From Akkermansiaceae bacterium UBA956 (GTDB lineage: Bacteria; Verrucomicrobiota; Verrucomicrobiia; Verrucomicrobiales; Akkermansiaceae): a stretch of DNA of 64,000 nucleotides. Positions 51,507 to 62,647 of the stretch are shown here, in pieces. The notes beneath the pieces were generated by a model that was not told the origin of the DNA, did no database searches, and worked only from the letters and a program-made list of their open reading frames with translations. The stretch is taken from contig DBCO01000010.1 of NCBI GenBank assembly GCA_002293145.1, forward strand, positions 62,001-126,000. The letters are read 5' to 3'. The stretch's first letter is position 1, and each line of letters starts with the position of its first letter. The position numbers and the translations under genes are program-made.

Positions 51507-52760
51507 TTAGTCAAAATTCAAAATGCCGATGTCAGAACGGCTCTGCGATCCCGTAAACTGGATCTTTTCCGCTTGGCGGTGAGCCATTTCTGCTGCTGCT
51601 TGGCGGGTTGTTGAAGTAGCCACTACAGCAAGCACACGTCCGCCATGCGTCACCCACATGCCGTCCTTATGCAACTTCGTGCCTGCATGATACACGCGAG
51701 CTCCAGCTACGTCATCAAGGCCTGTGATCTGATCGCCATTGCGTGTGATCTCGGGATATCCCGCCGCAGCTAAAATGACTGCAACACTCCAGCCATCTGA
51801 AAATTTCAGCAACTTCGGCGCGAGCACACCGCGAGCACCCTGCAAGCAAAACTCCGCAAGATCACCGCTCACTAGCGGCATCACCGCTTGGCACTCGGGA
51901 TCGCCAAATCGGCAGTTATACTCAATGACCTTCGGGCCTTGAGGCGTCAGCATCAACCCGAAATAGAGGAAACCACGATAGGGCAGGCCCTCGGCAATCA
52001 GCCCACGCACTGTCGGCTCAACAATCGTTGTTTTAATCGTTTCAAGCAAAGCTGCATCAATCAATTGACGACTCGCCACCGCGCCCATGCCGCCAGTATT
52101 TGGTCCCAAATCTGCGTCCAATGCGCGCTTGTAATCTCGAGCTGGTGTGAAAATCAGATACTGATCATCAATAATCGCCGCAAAAATCGACACTTCAGGT
52201 CCCGTCAGGCATTCCTCCACCAGCAATCGGCCCTCGCCGAAACGTTGCTTCACTAAGACTTCTTGCAAAAATGCCTGCGCGCTTGCCTCATCGGGACAAA
52301 CAGCCACACCTTTTCCGGCAGCCAATCCATCGAATTTCAACACCGTCGGGTATTGACCATTGATCGCGGTCACCGCCTCATCGAGCGAATCCACCACCGT
52401 CGCCATTGCCGTAGGAATCTGATGGCGAAGCAGGAAATTTTTCGCAAACTCCTTGCTTGCTTCCAACTGGGCGGATTGCTTGTGCGGCCCCCAACAAGGG
52501 ATGCCCGCCTTTTCACACAGATTCGCTAGGCCTTCATCCTTCACCAAATAACTCTCCTCACCCGCCACACACAGATCGATTTTCCGTTCTACCATCCAAT
52601 CAATCAACTGCGGCAATGTCTTGGCCGGAACTGGTTTGGCGATCGAAAAAATTGCATCACTTCCCGGAAAACAAAACACCTGAGGCTGCGATGGCGATTC
52701 CGCCAATGCACGCACCAATGCATGTTCCCGTCCACCTTTTCCTACCACTAAAACCTTCAT
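51507..52760 (-). CDS. purD: Phosphoribosylamine-glycine ligase
   Basis: A 417-residue ATP-grasp enzyme of purine synthesis (phosphoribosylamine + glycine + ATP to GAR). Start MKVLVVGKGGREHALVRALA is typical. The ATP-grasp part includes TVLKFDGLAAGKGVAV and LLVEECLTGPEVSIFA; ARDYKRALDADLGPNTGGMGA and YNCRFGDPECQ complete the active site. It is the first of four minus-strand genes with small gaps, which may form a mixed purine-pyrimidine operon. Confidence 0.95.
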   Translation of the reverse strand: MKVLVVGKGGREHALVRALAESPSQPQVFCFPGSDAIFSIAKPVPAKTLPQLIDWMVERKIDLCVAGEESYLVKDEGLANLCEKAGIPCWGPHKQSAQLEASKEFAKNFLLRHQIPTAMATVVDSLDEAVTAINGQYPTVLKFDGLAAGKGVAVCPDEASAQAFLQEVLVKQRFGEGRLLVEECLTGPEVSIFAAIIDDQYLIFTPARDYKRALDADLGPNTGGMGAVASRQLIDAALLETIKTTIVEPTVRGLIAEGLPYRGFLYFGLMLTPQGPKVIEYNCRFGDPECQAVMPLVSGDLAEFCLQGARGVLAPKLLKFSDGWSVAVILAAAGYPEITRNGDQITGLDDVAGARVYHAGTKLHKDGMWVTHGGRVLAVVATSTTRQAAAEMAHRQAEKIQFTGSQSRSDIGILNFD

Positions 52761-52851
52761 AGTCGCGGAGCTTATCGATCATTATCCTTCCCGACACAAT
52801 CACAAACTGAGGAGAAATGCCGTAATGCCAATAAATGATTCGCCAGACCAT

Positions 52852-52912
52852 GGAGCGCGGACTTTAGTCCGCTTGTCAGCAATTACTAGAAGCGGGCTAA
52901 AGTCCGCGCTCC
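52852..52912. repeat. REP-like double palindrome, copy B
   Basis: Arms 52852-52872 and 52892-52912 with one mismatch, loop TTGTCAGCAATTACTAGAA. Left core GCGGACTTTAGTCCGC. The element lies just before the zincin gene's stop (minus strand) and after purD's upstream region; copy C has the same loop. Confidence 0.88.
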
Positions 52913-52919
52913 ATCATAC

Positions 52920-53291
52920 TCAATCCAAACCGCGTTCAGTGAGATCATCCTCTTCCCAACCCAAAAAATGACCAAGCTCGTGAAGAAATGTCGTCGTCAC
53001 TTCTTCGCGGAAGTCTTGCTCGTCTTCCTCGACCCAGTCCCACAAGTTTGTGAGAAATAGACGAATGCGCGGCATGTCGTCAGAGCTCGACTCCTCTAAC
53101 AAAGATGCCCCCTCAAAAACCCCTAACTCATCCCCATCCAGTTCGTCATCCCAGGCATCAGCTCCAGGAGTCATTTCAAACGAAATCACACAACTTTCCA
53201 ATGCCGCTTTTACTTCGGCAGGCAAATCGCGCACCACGGCCTCCACCTCTTCTTCTGCCCATATCCGCAGTAAGTTATCATCAGTCATCAT
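52920..53291 (-). CDS. Small zincin-like metallopeptidase
   Basis: A 123-residue acidic protein (ATG 53291) with the zinc motif H104-E-L-G-H108 in TTTFLHELGHFLGW, followed by acidic residues and a final Asp that may complete the site. It fits the minimal zincin family (PF06262 type). Substrate unknown. Notably it is enclosed by two copies (B and C) of the REP-like palindrome with identical loops, about 7 bases from its stop and 43 bases from its start. Confidence 0.8.
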   Translation of the reverse strand: MMTDDNLLRIWAEEEVEAVVRDLPAEVKAALESCVISFEMTPGADAWDDELDGDELGVFEGASLLEESSSDDMPRIRLFLTNLWDWVEEDEQDFREEVTTTFLHELGHFLGWEEDDLTERGLD

Positions 53292-53333
53292 ATTTGAAGC
53301 ACGTAATGTTAAAATGAAATGCGTTAAGTCTTT

Positions 53334-53394
53334 GGAGCGCGGACTTTAGTCCGCTTGTCAGCAATTACTAGAAGCGGACTAAAGTCCGCGCTCG
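53334..53394. repeat. REP-like double palindrome, copy C
   Basis: Arms 53334-53354 and 53374-53394, loop identical to copy B; the last base of the right arm differs. It lies between the zincin and the end of gyrA. Confidence 0.88.
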
Positions 53395-53402
53395 ATTCTG
53401 TC

Positions 53403-56027
53403 TTACTCTTCCTCGTTTGCGATATCTTCGTTAGGGAGGTCTTCCTCTGATGTGGATGCGGACTCAAGTCCGCGCTCCGATTCATTGTCTTCGCCGTCGG
53501 GGATGACTTTGGAGATGTCTTGCAGGGATTCGCCTTCTTTCATGGAAAGGAGTTTCACGCCCTGGGCATTACGGCCGGTTTCGCGGATGGTGTTGACTTT
53601 GATGCGGATGCTGAGTCCAGTGTTGGTCATGAGCATGAGTTCGTCACTTTCTTCGACCGTGACAGCGCCTACGACGTTGCCAGTTTTCTCGGTGACTTTC
53701 ATGGTGATGATGCCTTTGCCGCCGCGCGATTGCAGACGATATTCTTCGAAGGCGGTGCGTTTGCCAAGGCCGTTTTCGGCGGCGACGAGCAGGGTGCTGC
53801 CGGCAGTCACCAGAGCCAGGCTGACGACTTGGTCGCCTTCTTCGGGACGGATGCCCCACACGCCAGTGGCGGTGCGGCCCATACTGCGAGCTCCACTTTC
53901 GTGGAAGCGGATGCTGATGCCATGACGCGTAACGAGCACAACTTCATCGTTGCCAGATGTTAGACGAACACCGATGAGTTCATCACCTTCTTCGAGGTTG
54001 ATCGCATTGAGTCCGGCTTTGCGGTAGTTGCGGTAATCGTTGAGCGGGGTTTTTTTGACGAGACCAACTTTGGTGGCGAAGAGCAGGAAGCCGGCTTCGT
54101 CGCGGAAGGTGATGTCGTTGTTGTTCTCATCCGTGATGCGTTCCAGACGCAGCAAGGCAGCGATTTTTTCGTCGGGCTGAAGATTGAGCACATTGCGGAT
54201 GCCGCGACCTTTGGCTGCGCGTGAACCCTCGGGAATGTCGTAGACGCGCTCGACGTAGACGCGGCCGGTGTTGGTGAAAAACATCAGGTAATCATGCGCT
54301 TGGGTGGAGAACAAGTGCTCGATGAAATCGTCTTCTTGGTCCTTGGCAGTGCGTGTTTCCATGCCGCGCAGGCCTTTGCCGCCACGTGCTTGAACGCGGA
54401 ATTCGCTAGCTGGTGTGCGCTTGATGTAGCCGCGGTGCGTGAGGGTGACGATCATCGAGTCATTGGCAATGAGGTCCTCGATGGCAATTTCGCCTTCGTC
54501 AGGTAGGATCGGACAACGACGTGGTGAACCGTATTTTTCAGCAATAGCACGGAGTTCGTCTTTGATGATGGTGAGAACGCGAACCTCTCGGGCAATGATG
54601 TCCATGAAATCAACAATCTCGGCCAGCACGTTATCGTATTCGGCTTTGATCTTATCACGCTCCATACCGGTGAGTTGATAGAGTCGCAATTCAAGGATAG
54701 CGTTGACTTGTCTCTCAGAGAAAACGTAGATGTCACCCTGTATCGATGGCTGACTGCGGATGAGAATGCCTAGGCCTTCTGCGGTCTTGACCGGGAAAGT
54801 ATAAGCTGCCAAGCGCTCACGCGCTTCATCGCGGTTTTTCGAAGAGCGAATGATGTGGATGAAGTCATCAAGATGACCGAGAGCTAACAGATAGGCTTCG
54901 AGGTTTTCGGCGCGGTCCTCGGCTTTGCGGAGGAGATACTTCGTGCGACGAACAATCACTTCACGACGGTGCTCAATGTAGCAATCGATGGCGTCTTTGA
55001 GCGTTAGCATCTTGGGCCGCTTCTCGTGAATGGCGAGCATGTTTACGCTGTACGACGTGTCCATGCTGGTGAGTTTGAAAATTTGATTCGCTACCACTTG
55101 CGGACGAGCATCGCGCTTCAACTCAATCTCGATGCGCGTTTCTTCGTCAGAAAGGTCGCGCATGCCGGAGATGCCAGTGAGCACTTTTTCGTTCACCAAT
55201 TCGGCGATGCGTTCCTGCAAAGTAGCGCGGTTGACGCCATGTGGCACTTCACGAATGGTGAGAATCGACTTGCCGCCTTCTTGCTCGTCGATATCAATTT
55301 TACCACGCAGACGCACAGTGCCGCGGCCGGTGCGGAAGTATTCTTCGATTCCTTTGAGTCCTCGGATTTCGCACTTACCGGCGAAGTCAGGGCCTTTCAC
55401 AAACTGCATCAACTCAGGCAAGGTGATGTCGGGTTTGTCGATCTGCGCACAGATCGCATCGACAATTTCGCGCAGATTGTGCGGTGCCAAATTGGTCGCC
55501 ATACCCACGGCAATACCAGTGCCACCATTGACTAACAGATTCGGAAATGCAGCAGGTAGAACGGTGGGTTCGGTGAGTCGTTCGTCGTAGTTCGGAACAA
55601 AATCGACGGTATCTTTTTCGAGGTCTTCCATCATCGCCATGCCGAGATGGGTGAGGCGTGCTTCCGTATAACGCATGGCAGCCGGTGGGTCACCTTCGAC
55701 CGAGCCGAAGTTTCCTTGGCCATCGATGAGTGTTTCTCGGTAGGTCCAATGTTGCCCCATGTTGACGAGAGTTGGGTAAATGACAGCTTCACCGTGAGGG
55801 TGATAGTTTCCAGAGGTATCGCCGCAAATCTTCGCGCACTTGATGTGTTGCTTGCCGGGAGCCAAATTCAGCTCGCGCATCGCATAGAGAATCCGTCGTT
55901 GTGATGGCTTCAATCCATCACGCACATCAGGAAGCGCGCGCGAGATGATGACTGACATCGAGTAGTCCAAGAAGCTGGTGGAAAGCTCTTCGGCTACGGA
56001 GATTGGTTTGATATGGTCAATGGACAT
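53403..56027 (-). CDS. gyrA: DNA gyrase subunit A
   Basis: An 874-residue protein. The catalytic Tyr120 is in AAMRYTEA; the C-terminal domain has six strand blades with the GyrA box QARGGKG. The quinolone-resistance region reads HPHG-EAVIYP, so the positions of E. coli Ser83 and Asp87 are Ala81 and Pro85 by gapless alignment. The last 30 residues are an acidic tail; part of it (SERGLESA, about 850-857) is encoded by a single REP palindrome at 53458-53478. Works with GyrB as a heterotetramer to introduce negative supercoils. Located downstream of gyrB, separated by an inserted cassette. Confidence 0.97.
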   Translation of the reverse strand: MSIDHIKPISVAEELSTSFLDYSMSVIISRALPDVRDGLKPSQRRILYAMRELNLAPGKQHIKCAKICGDTSGNYHPHGEAVIYPTLVNMGQHWTYRETLIDGQGNFGSVEGDPPAAMRYTEARLTHLGMAMMEDLEKDTVDFVPNYDERLTEPTVLPAAFPNLLVNGGTGIAVGMATNLAPHNLREIVDAICAQIDKPDITLPELMQFVKGPDFAGKCEIRGLKGIEEYFRTGRGTVRLRGKIDIDEQEGGKSILTIREVPHGVNRATLQERIAELVNEKVLTGISGMRDLSDEETRIEIELKRDARPQVVANQIFKLTSMDTSYSVNMLAIHEKRPKMLTLKDAIDCYIEHRREVIVRRTKYLLRKAEDRAENLEAYLLALGHLDDFIHIIRSSKNRDEARERLAAYTFPVKTAEGLGILIRSQPSIQGDIYVFSERQVNAILELRLYQLTGMERDKIKAEYDNVLAEIVDFMDIIAREVRVLTIIKDELRAIAEKYGSPRRCPILPDEGEIAIEDLIANDSMIVTLTHRGYIKRTPASEFRVQARGGKGLRGMETRTAKDQEDDFIEHLFSTQAHDYLMFFTNTGRVYVERVYDIPEGSRAAKGRGIRNVLNLQPDEKIAALLRLERITDENNNDITFRDEAGFLLFATKVGLVKKTPLNDYRNYRKAGLNAINLEEGDELIGVRLTSGNDEVVLVTRHGISIRFHESGARSMGRTATGVWGIRPEEGDQVVSLALVTAGSTLLVAAENGLGKRTAFEEYRLQSRGGKGIITMKVTEKTGNVVGAVTVEESDELMLMTNTGLSIRIKVNTIRETGRNAQGVKLLSMKEGESLQDISKVIPDGEDNESERGLESASTSEEDLPNEDIANEEE
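53458..53478. repeat. Single REP-like arm inside gyrA coding sequence
   Basis: Contains the palindrome GCGGACT-CA-AGTCCGC and the outer GCTCC, identical to the right arm of copy A except for one base. It is in the reading frame of the gyrA 3' end. Confidence 0.7.
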
Positions 56028-56038
56028 AAGGTAAAAGG

Positions 56039-56060
56039 GTCACTAGTCACGGGTCACTAG
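56039..56060. repeat. Left terminal array of the four-helix-bundle cassette
   Basis: GTCACTA-GTCACGG-GTCACTA-G: three 7-base units in tandem. It pairs with 56454-56475 in inverted orientation (18 of 22 positions). Confidence 0.8.
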
Positions 56061-56448
56061 TTGGAGTGGTTGTTGTGCGTTTTGGGGTAGTGGGTTTGCC
56101 TATGGTTTTGATGTAGGCGTTGAGGCGTTTTTTGCGGGTGTCGAGATCACGGTAGAGTTGGCGAGCGGCTTCTTTTTCCATGAGGCCGCGATTTGCGGAT
56201 TTTTTGATCCAAGTTTGCGTTTCCTCGGCTGAGCCGCGTGCGTAGTGGCAAAATTGCATGTTTTCCTTGTAATGATAGCGTCCATAGCCCTCGGCAATAT
56301 TCGCTGCGATGGAATCAGTCGCTTTCACAAATTGTTTGCCCACGGTAGCTTTGGCGTAGTAATCCGATGTGATCACGACATTCCAAACATGCTCCCCGAT
56401 GCGCATGGCCTCGCGGTAGATTTCCAGTTTGTTGATGTCGTTGTTCAT
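56047..56448 (-). CDS. Four-helix-bundle protein of the 23S rRNA intervening-sequence (IVP) family
   Basis: A 133-residue protein from ATG 56448. The helical pattern and motifs (LEIYREAMRIGEHVW, FVKATDSIAANIAEGYGR, YARGSAEETQTWI) fit the TIGR02436/PF05635 family, whose members occur within rRNA intervening sequences and elsewhere. The C-terminus is Thr/Pro/Lys-rich. It sits between gyrB and gyrA, bracketed by inverted 7-base repeat arrays; the 3' end of the coding region runs into the left array. It is probably a mobile passenger, not a gyrase component. Its biochemical role is not established. Confidence 0.85.
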   Translation of the reverse strand: MNNDINKLEIYREAMRIGEHVWNVVITSDYYAKATVGKQFVKATDSIAANIAEGYGRYHYKENMQFCHYARGSAEETQTWIKKSANRGLMEKEAARQLYRDLDTRKKRLNAYIKTIGKPTTPKRTTTTPTSDP

Positions 56449-56453
56449 GAATA

Positions 56454-56475
56454 CCAGTGACGAGTGACCAGTGAC
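56454..56475. repeat. Right terminal array of the four-helix-bundle cassette
   Basis: C-CAGTGAC-GAGTGAC-CAGTGAC: the inverted counterpart of 56039-56060. It starts six bases before the ATG of the passenger gene and ends 10 bases before the gyrB stop. Confidence 0.8.
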
Positions 56476-56485
56476 AAGACTACCT

Positions 56486-59514
<3,029 letters not shown>

Positions 59515-60579
59515 TTAAAGCTTCAATTGCTCGCTTTGCCAAGGCAAAAGGCAATCTTCCGCAGCGATTTCACCAGCAGCAAGGCATTCGGCAACACTGC
59601 GTGCGATCAAAAGGGAGGGATCAATGTCCAGATCCGCCGCAGCTGCATCACGCTTCTTGATGATCTCGTCCACTGCACGGTCAAATGCGGCATCCTTCTT
59701 GCGGCGCAGTGCCTTGATTTTTTCTGGCCATTGCTCCTCTTCCATTTCGCGCACGGGGTAGACGGCTTTTTCAAATCGCTTCAAGCGTTCGGCGCGCAAT
59801 AAATGCTTCGGCAGGGAAATCTCATCCCCCTGCGAAAGCATTTCCGCCCAGGTGATCATCTCCTTATTGTTCACCACCATGAAGGTGGGTTTATCCCAAG
59901 AAGCAGCCTCGGCATTGCGCCAATTCCATAAAGCTCGCAAATATGCCAATCCTAACAAATTTAAGCGGCCAGATCCATTGATACGCCAAAGATCTTCCTT
60001 GTTTTCATCGCGTTCCAATACTTTTTTGCGTGCTGCCTCACAGCTCTGAACGAACCACTCGTAACGGCCTTTGTCGGTCAATTCCTCGACAATACATTCT
60101 GCCATCGGCAAAAGAAAAACTACGTCATTGATGGCGTATTCCATCATTTTATTTGTCATGGGTCTGCGCCCCCAATCCGCCTTTTGCGAGGTCTTACAAA
60201 GAACGACTCCAAACCAATGCTCGACGAGATCAGACAAACCAAATTTACGCAGGCCCAACAATCGTGCACCGATCTGGGTATCCCAAACCTTAGGAGGTAA
60301 GATGCCGAATTCACGCTTCAACATCGTCATGTCGTAATCCGCACCATGCATCCATACCTCGCATGAGTTGAGATACGCATCGAAGGACGATAAATCACCC
60401 AGAGCGAGCGGATCGATGAGCACATTGCGACCTCCAGCAGACAATTGGATCAAGCACAATGATTCCTTGTAGCGGTGAAGACTATCAGCCTCAGTATCGA
60501 TCGCACAGAGCCTTGGTTGAGGGCATAGTTCCTCCATCAGGGAGGTAAGTTTTTGCTGTGATTCGATAATTTCAGGCAT
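59515..60579 (-). CDS. rnd: Ribonuclease D-like 3'-5' exonuclease with HRDC domain
   Basis: A 354-residue protein from ATG 60579. The DEDDy exonuclease shows the acidic pair D28-T-E30 (Exo I), HGADYDM (Exo II) and YAINDV (Exo III with Tyr). The HRDC-type helical domain lies at about 205-285 (LRALWNWRNAEAASWDKPTFMVVNNKEMI). It trims the 3' ends of stable RNAs such as tRNA precursors. Length is close to E. coli RNase D (375). Confidence 0.9.
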   Translation of the reverse strand: MPEIIESQQKLTSLMEELCPQPRLCAIDTEADSLHRYKESLCLIQLSAGGRNVLIDPLALGDLSSFDAYLNSCEVWMHGADYDMTMLKREFGILPPKVWDTQIGARLLGLRKFGLSDLVEHWFGVVLCKTSQKADWGRRPMTNKMMEYAINDVVFLLPMAECIVEELTDKGRYEWFVQSCEAARKKVLERDENKEDLWRINGSGRLNLLGLAYLRALWNWRNAEAASWDKPTFMVVNNKEMITWAEMLSQGDEISLPKHLLRAERLKRFEKAVYPVREMEEEQWPEKIKALRRKKDAAFDRAVDEIIKKRDAAAADLDIDPSLLIARSVAECLAAGEIAAEDCLLPWQSEQLKL

Positions 60580-60612
60580 TCGCGATGAGGCGCGGTAAAT
60601 GAGAAGAAAGAA

Positions 60613-60643
60613 ACCGCGTTGACCAAACTGTGGCCAACGCGGT
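60613..60643 (-). terminator. Rho-independent terminator of the secreted protein gene
   Basis: On the minus strand ACCGCGTTG ... CAACGCGGT, a nine-base stem, followed by a T-rich tail (TTTCTTTCTTC). It begins about 24 bases after the stop of the gene at 60667. Confidence 0.65.
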
Positions 60644-60666
60644 GAAGAAGAACGGATCGCTAACGA

Positions 60667-62571
60667 TCAAAATCCTTTCGAGACAGATGCGGTCGGGCGG
60701 ATTGAGATCTTTGGATGAAGAACATGCGAGGCCGTGATACCGATGCTGCCAGTTGTATTAAGAACACGATCATCAGCAACGTTGGAGATCGTCCAAGTGA
60801 AGGTACTGTTGGCAGCTGGTTGAACAAGAGCACCAGCTTTGGTATCTTTGACCACCAGTGTCTGCCCGAGAGCGGGTGCTCTGAGTGTCACCCACTTCGG
60901 CTTTGCAACCGTGTTGTCGTAGGTCACTTGGAAGCCATATGTGATGGAAAGACCTGTGCTCTTGCGCTTTGGTGTGGTGAAGACGATTGGCGTAAGACCA
61001 TCCGAAGGCAAGCCCACAAGAATCGGAATAGGACCGGTGCCACCAGTAGGCTCAAGCAAGAATGGCGCAATCGCACTTTCACGAGGGACTGCTACGGGAA
61101 CAGTCACAGGTGCAGTGAATCCTGTGGGGACAGCAAGCAGTGCCGGCGTTGTGTAAGGTGGCGCGTCATAAATCGAACGACGATTCAAAACCTGGTTGAA
61201 GCTAGTCCATTCAAGCGTTGAGCTCAAATCATCTCCATCATCTTGGCTGTAGGCAAACTCCAAAATGTTGGAGATACCATCACCATCATAGTCACCTGTG
61301 GGAGCGCGGAGCTTGGTGCCCACGCCGAGGGGGAATTCACGCTGGCTGTGTCCCGAAAAGCTGTCGATGAATTCCATACCAAAGCGGAACTGAGTTTGGG
61401 GGCTGTCGTACGAGAGATTCCCAGTAACGATGTTACGGCGATAATTGATGACACCATTGCCGAGGCTTCCCTTGGTCATGAAACCGGGGCCAAGACGAAA
61501 GCGTGATGCCATCGCAGGCAGTACCATTTCCCTGCCGAGAGGCGGGAAAATGATATTGTCTGGCGCCATGGCCTCATTCTCTACATTGTATAGAGCGTTT
61601 TCGCCTTTTTTCAGTTCCAGAGCATCGATGGTGGGGTGATCGTAAATCAGAGGTTGCCCAAGGGTATTGACGGGGAATCCAGCCGATTGTCCGTATGCAA
61701 AGAACTCTGCTGCGGTATCAAATCCATATGTTAGGGCAACCAAATCGGTAGTGACCCATGGGGTAACATTGGACCTGGTGATGCTGAATCTCAAGTCATC
61801 CGAGGGAATGGTGTAGGAACCATCAACGCCACTCCAGAGGATGTCGTTGAAATTCCGTGGATCAAGCTGCATACGGCCATCATACCAGCGACCATTGGTC
61901 ACGCGCATTCCGTTTTTGCGTTTGCCAACACCTGGGTAGCCAGTGGTGTGCGGAAAGTGGGTAACGCTAAAGACCAGGGAGCGAGGCGGGTCAATCTTGC
62001 CCACATCGGCGAGAAGAGGAAAGCCCATTTGGTAAACACCGTACACAACTTGACCATCTTGTTGTGATTTATTGTCGAATTCTTTTCTAAATGAATAGTA
62101 GGTAAAGTTGTGCTCTTGAAATGCTTGTGTAAGCACGTTATACCACATCGAAACACTCGCATCGTTGAAAAAGCTCTGTGGACGCTCAAAGAGTGAGGGC
62201 GGTGCCGCCAGAATTTTGATCTGTTCGGCAAGGAAAGGGGCTACACGTACTGCAGGCGTCAAGGAGGCAACTGACCAGTAAGAGTTATCGTCATTGACAC
62301 CATTGCGATCAGAGTCACCGGAAGTGATGAATCCAGTCGTGCCGAGTGGGCAAGCAAGGTTTGGTGACATCAATACTAGACCACCGTTCCCAGCACAGCC
62401 CGCAATGACCCACGAGCCATCGACGAGACCAATTTGCACGGCACCACCGAGGTAATTGACGGTTGTCGGCCCAGCTTGATGGAACATCTTATGGTCCACG
62501 AACTGAAGTTGAGTCTGAGCCATCACAGCGACAGGCATCGAAAAGGCCAATGTGGCGAGAATGTTTTTCAT
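60667..62571 (-). CDS. Large secreted protein of unknown function
   Basis: A 634-residue protein from ATG 62571 with a signal peptide (to SMPVAVMAQT). A long frame upstream to 62679 is rejected because it moves the signal inward. The sequence has a calcium-binding-like motif GDYDGDGISNILEF near residue 440, as in other surface proteins here, but does not have the FxR-type C-terminal domain. The first 400 residues are beta-rich with Asn/Gly/Phe-rich segments. No enzyme motif is seen. Located between rnd and rho with a terminator behind it. Confidence 0.65.
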   Translation of the reverse strand: MKNILATLAFSMPVAVMAQTQLQFVDHKMFHQAGPTTVNYLGGAVQIGLVDGSWVIAGCAGNGGLVLMSPNLACPLGTTGFITSGDSDRNGVNDDNSYWSVASLTPAVRVAPFLAEQIKILAAPPSLFERPQSFFNDASVSMWYNVLTQAFQEHNFTYYSFRKEFDNKSQQDGQVVYGVYQMGFPLLADVGKIDPPRSLVFSVTHFPHTTGYPGVGKRKNGMRVTNGRWYDGRMQLDPRNFNDILWSGVDGSYTIPSDDLRFSITRSNVTPWVTTDLVALTYGFDTAAEFFAYGQSAGFPVNTLGQPLIYDHPTIDALELKKGENALYNVENEAMAPDNIIFPPLGREMVLPAMASRFRLGPGFMTKGSLGNGVINYRRNIVTGNLSYDSPQTQFRFGMEFIDSFSGHSQREFPLGVGTKLRAPTGDYDGDGISNILEFAYSQDDGDDLSSTLEWTSFNQVLNRRSIYDAPPYTTPALLAVPTGFTAPVTVPVAVPRESAIAPFLLEPTGGTGPIPILVGLPSDGLTPIVFTTPKRKSTGLSITYGFQVTYDNTVAKPKWVTLRAPALGQTLVVKDTKAGALVQPAANSTFTWTISNVADDRVLNTTGSIGITASHVLHPKISIRPTASVSKGF

Positions 62572-62647
62572 AGTTTTTCTTGGTTTGAGGGAAGCGAGCA
62601 CAAATAGAATACAATGTATGAGAAAATGCAAGCGAATTCTTAAAAAT

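Noticed and set aside
56039..56475. The tandem 7-base units as a CRISPR array
   Set aside because: Units are only 7 bases with no spacers, and they flank a gene; no cas genes are present in the window.
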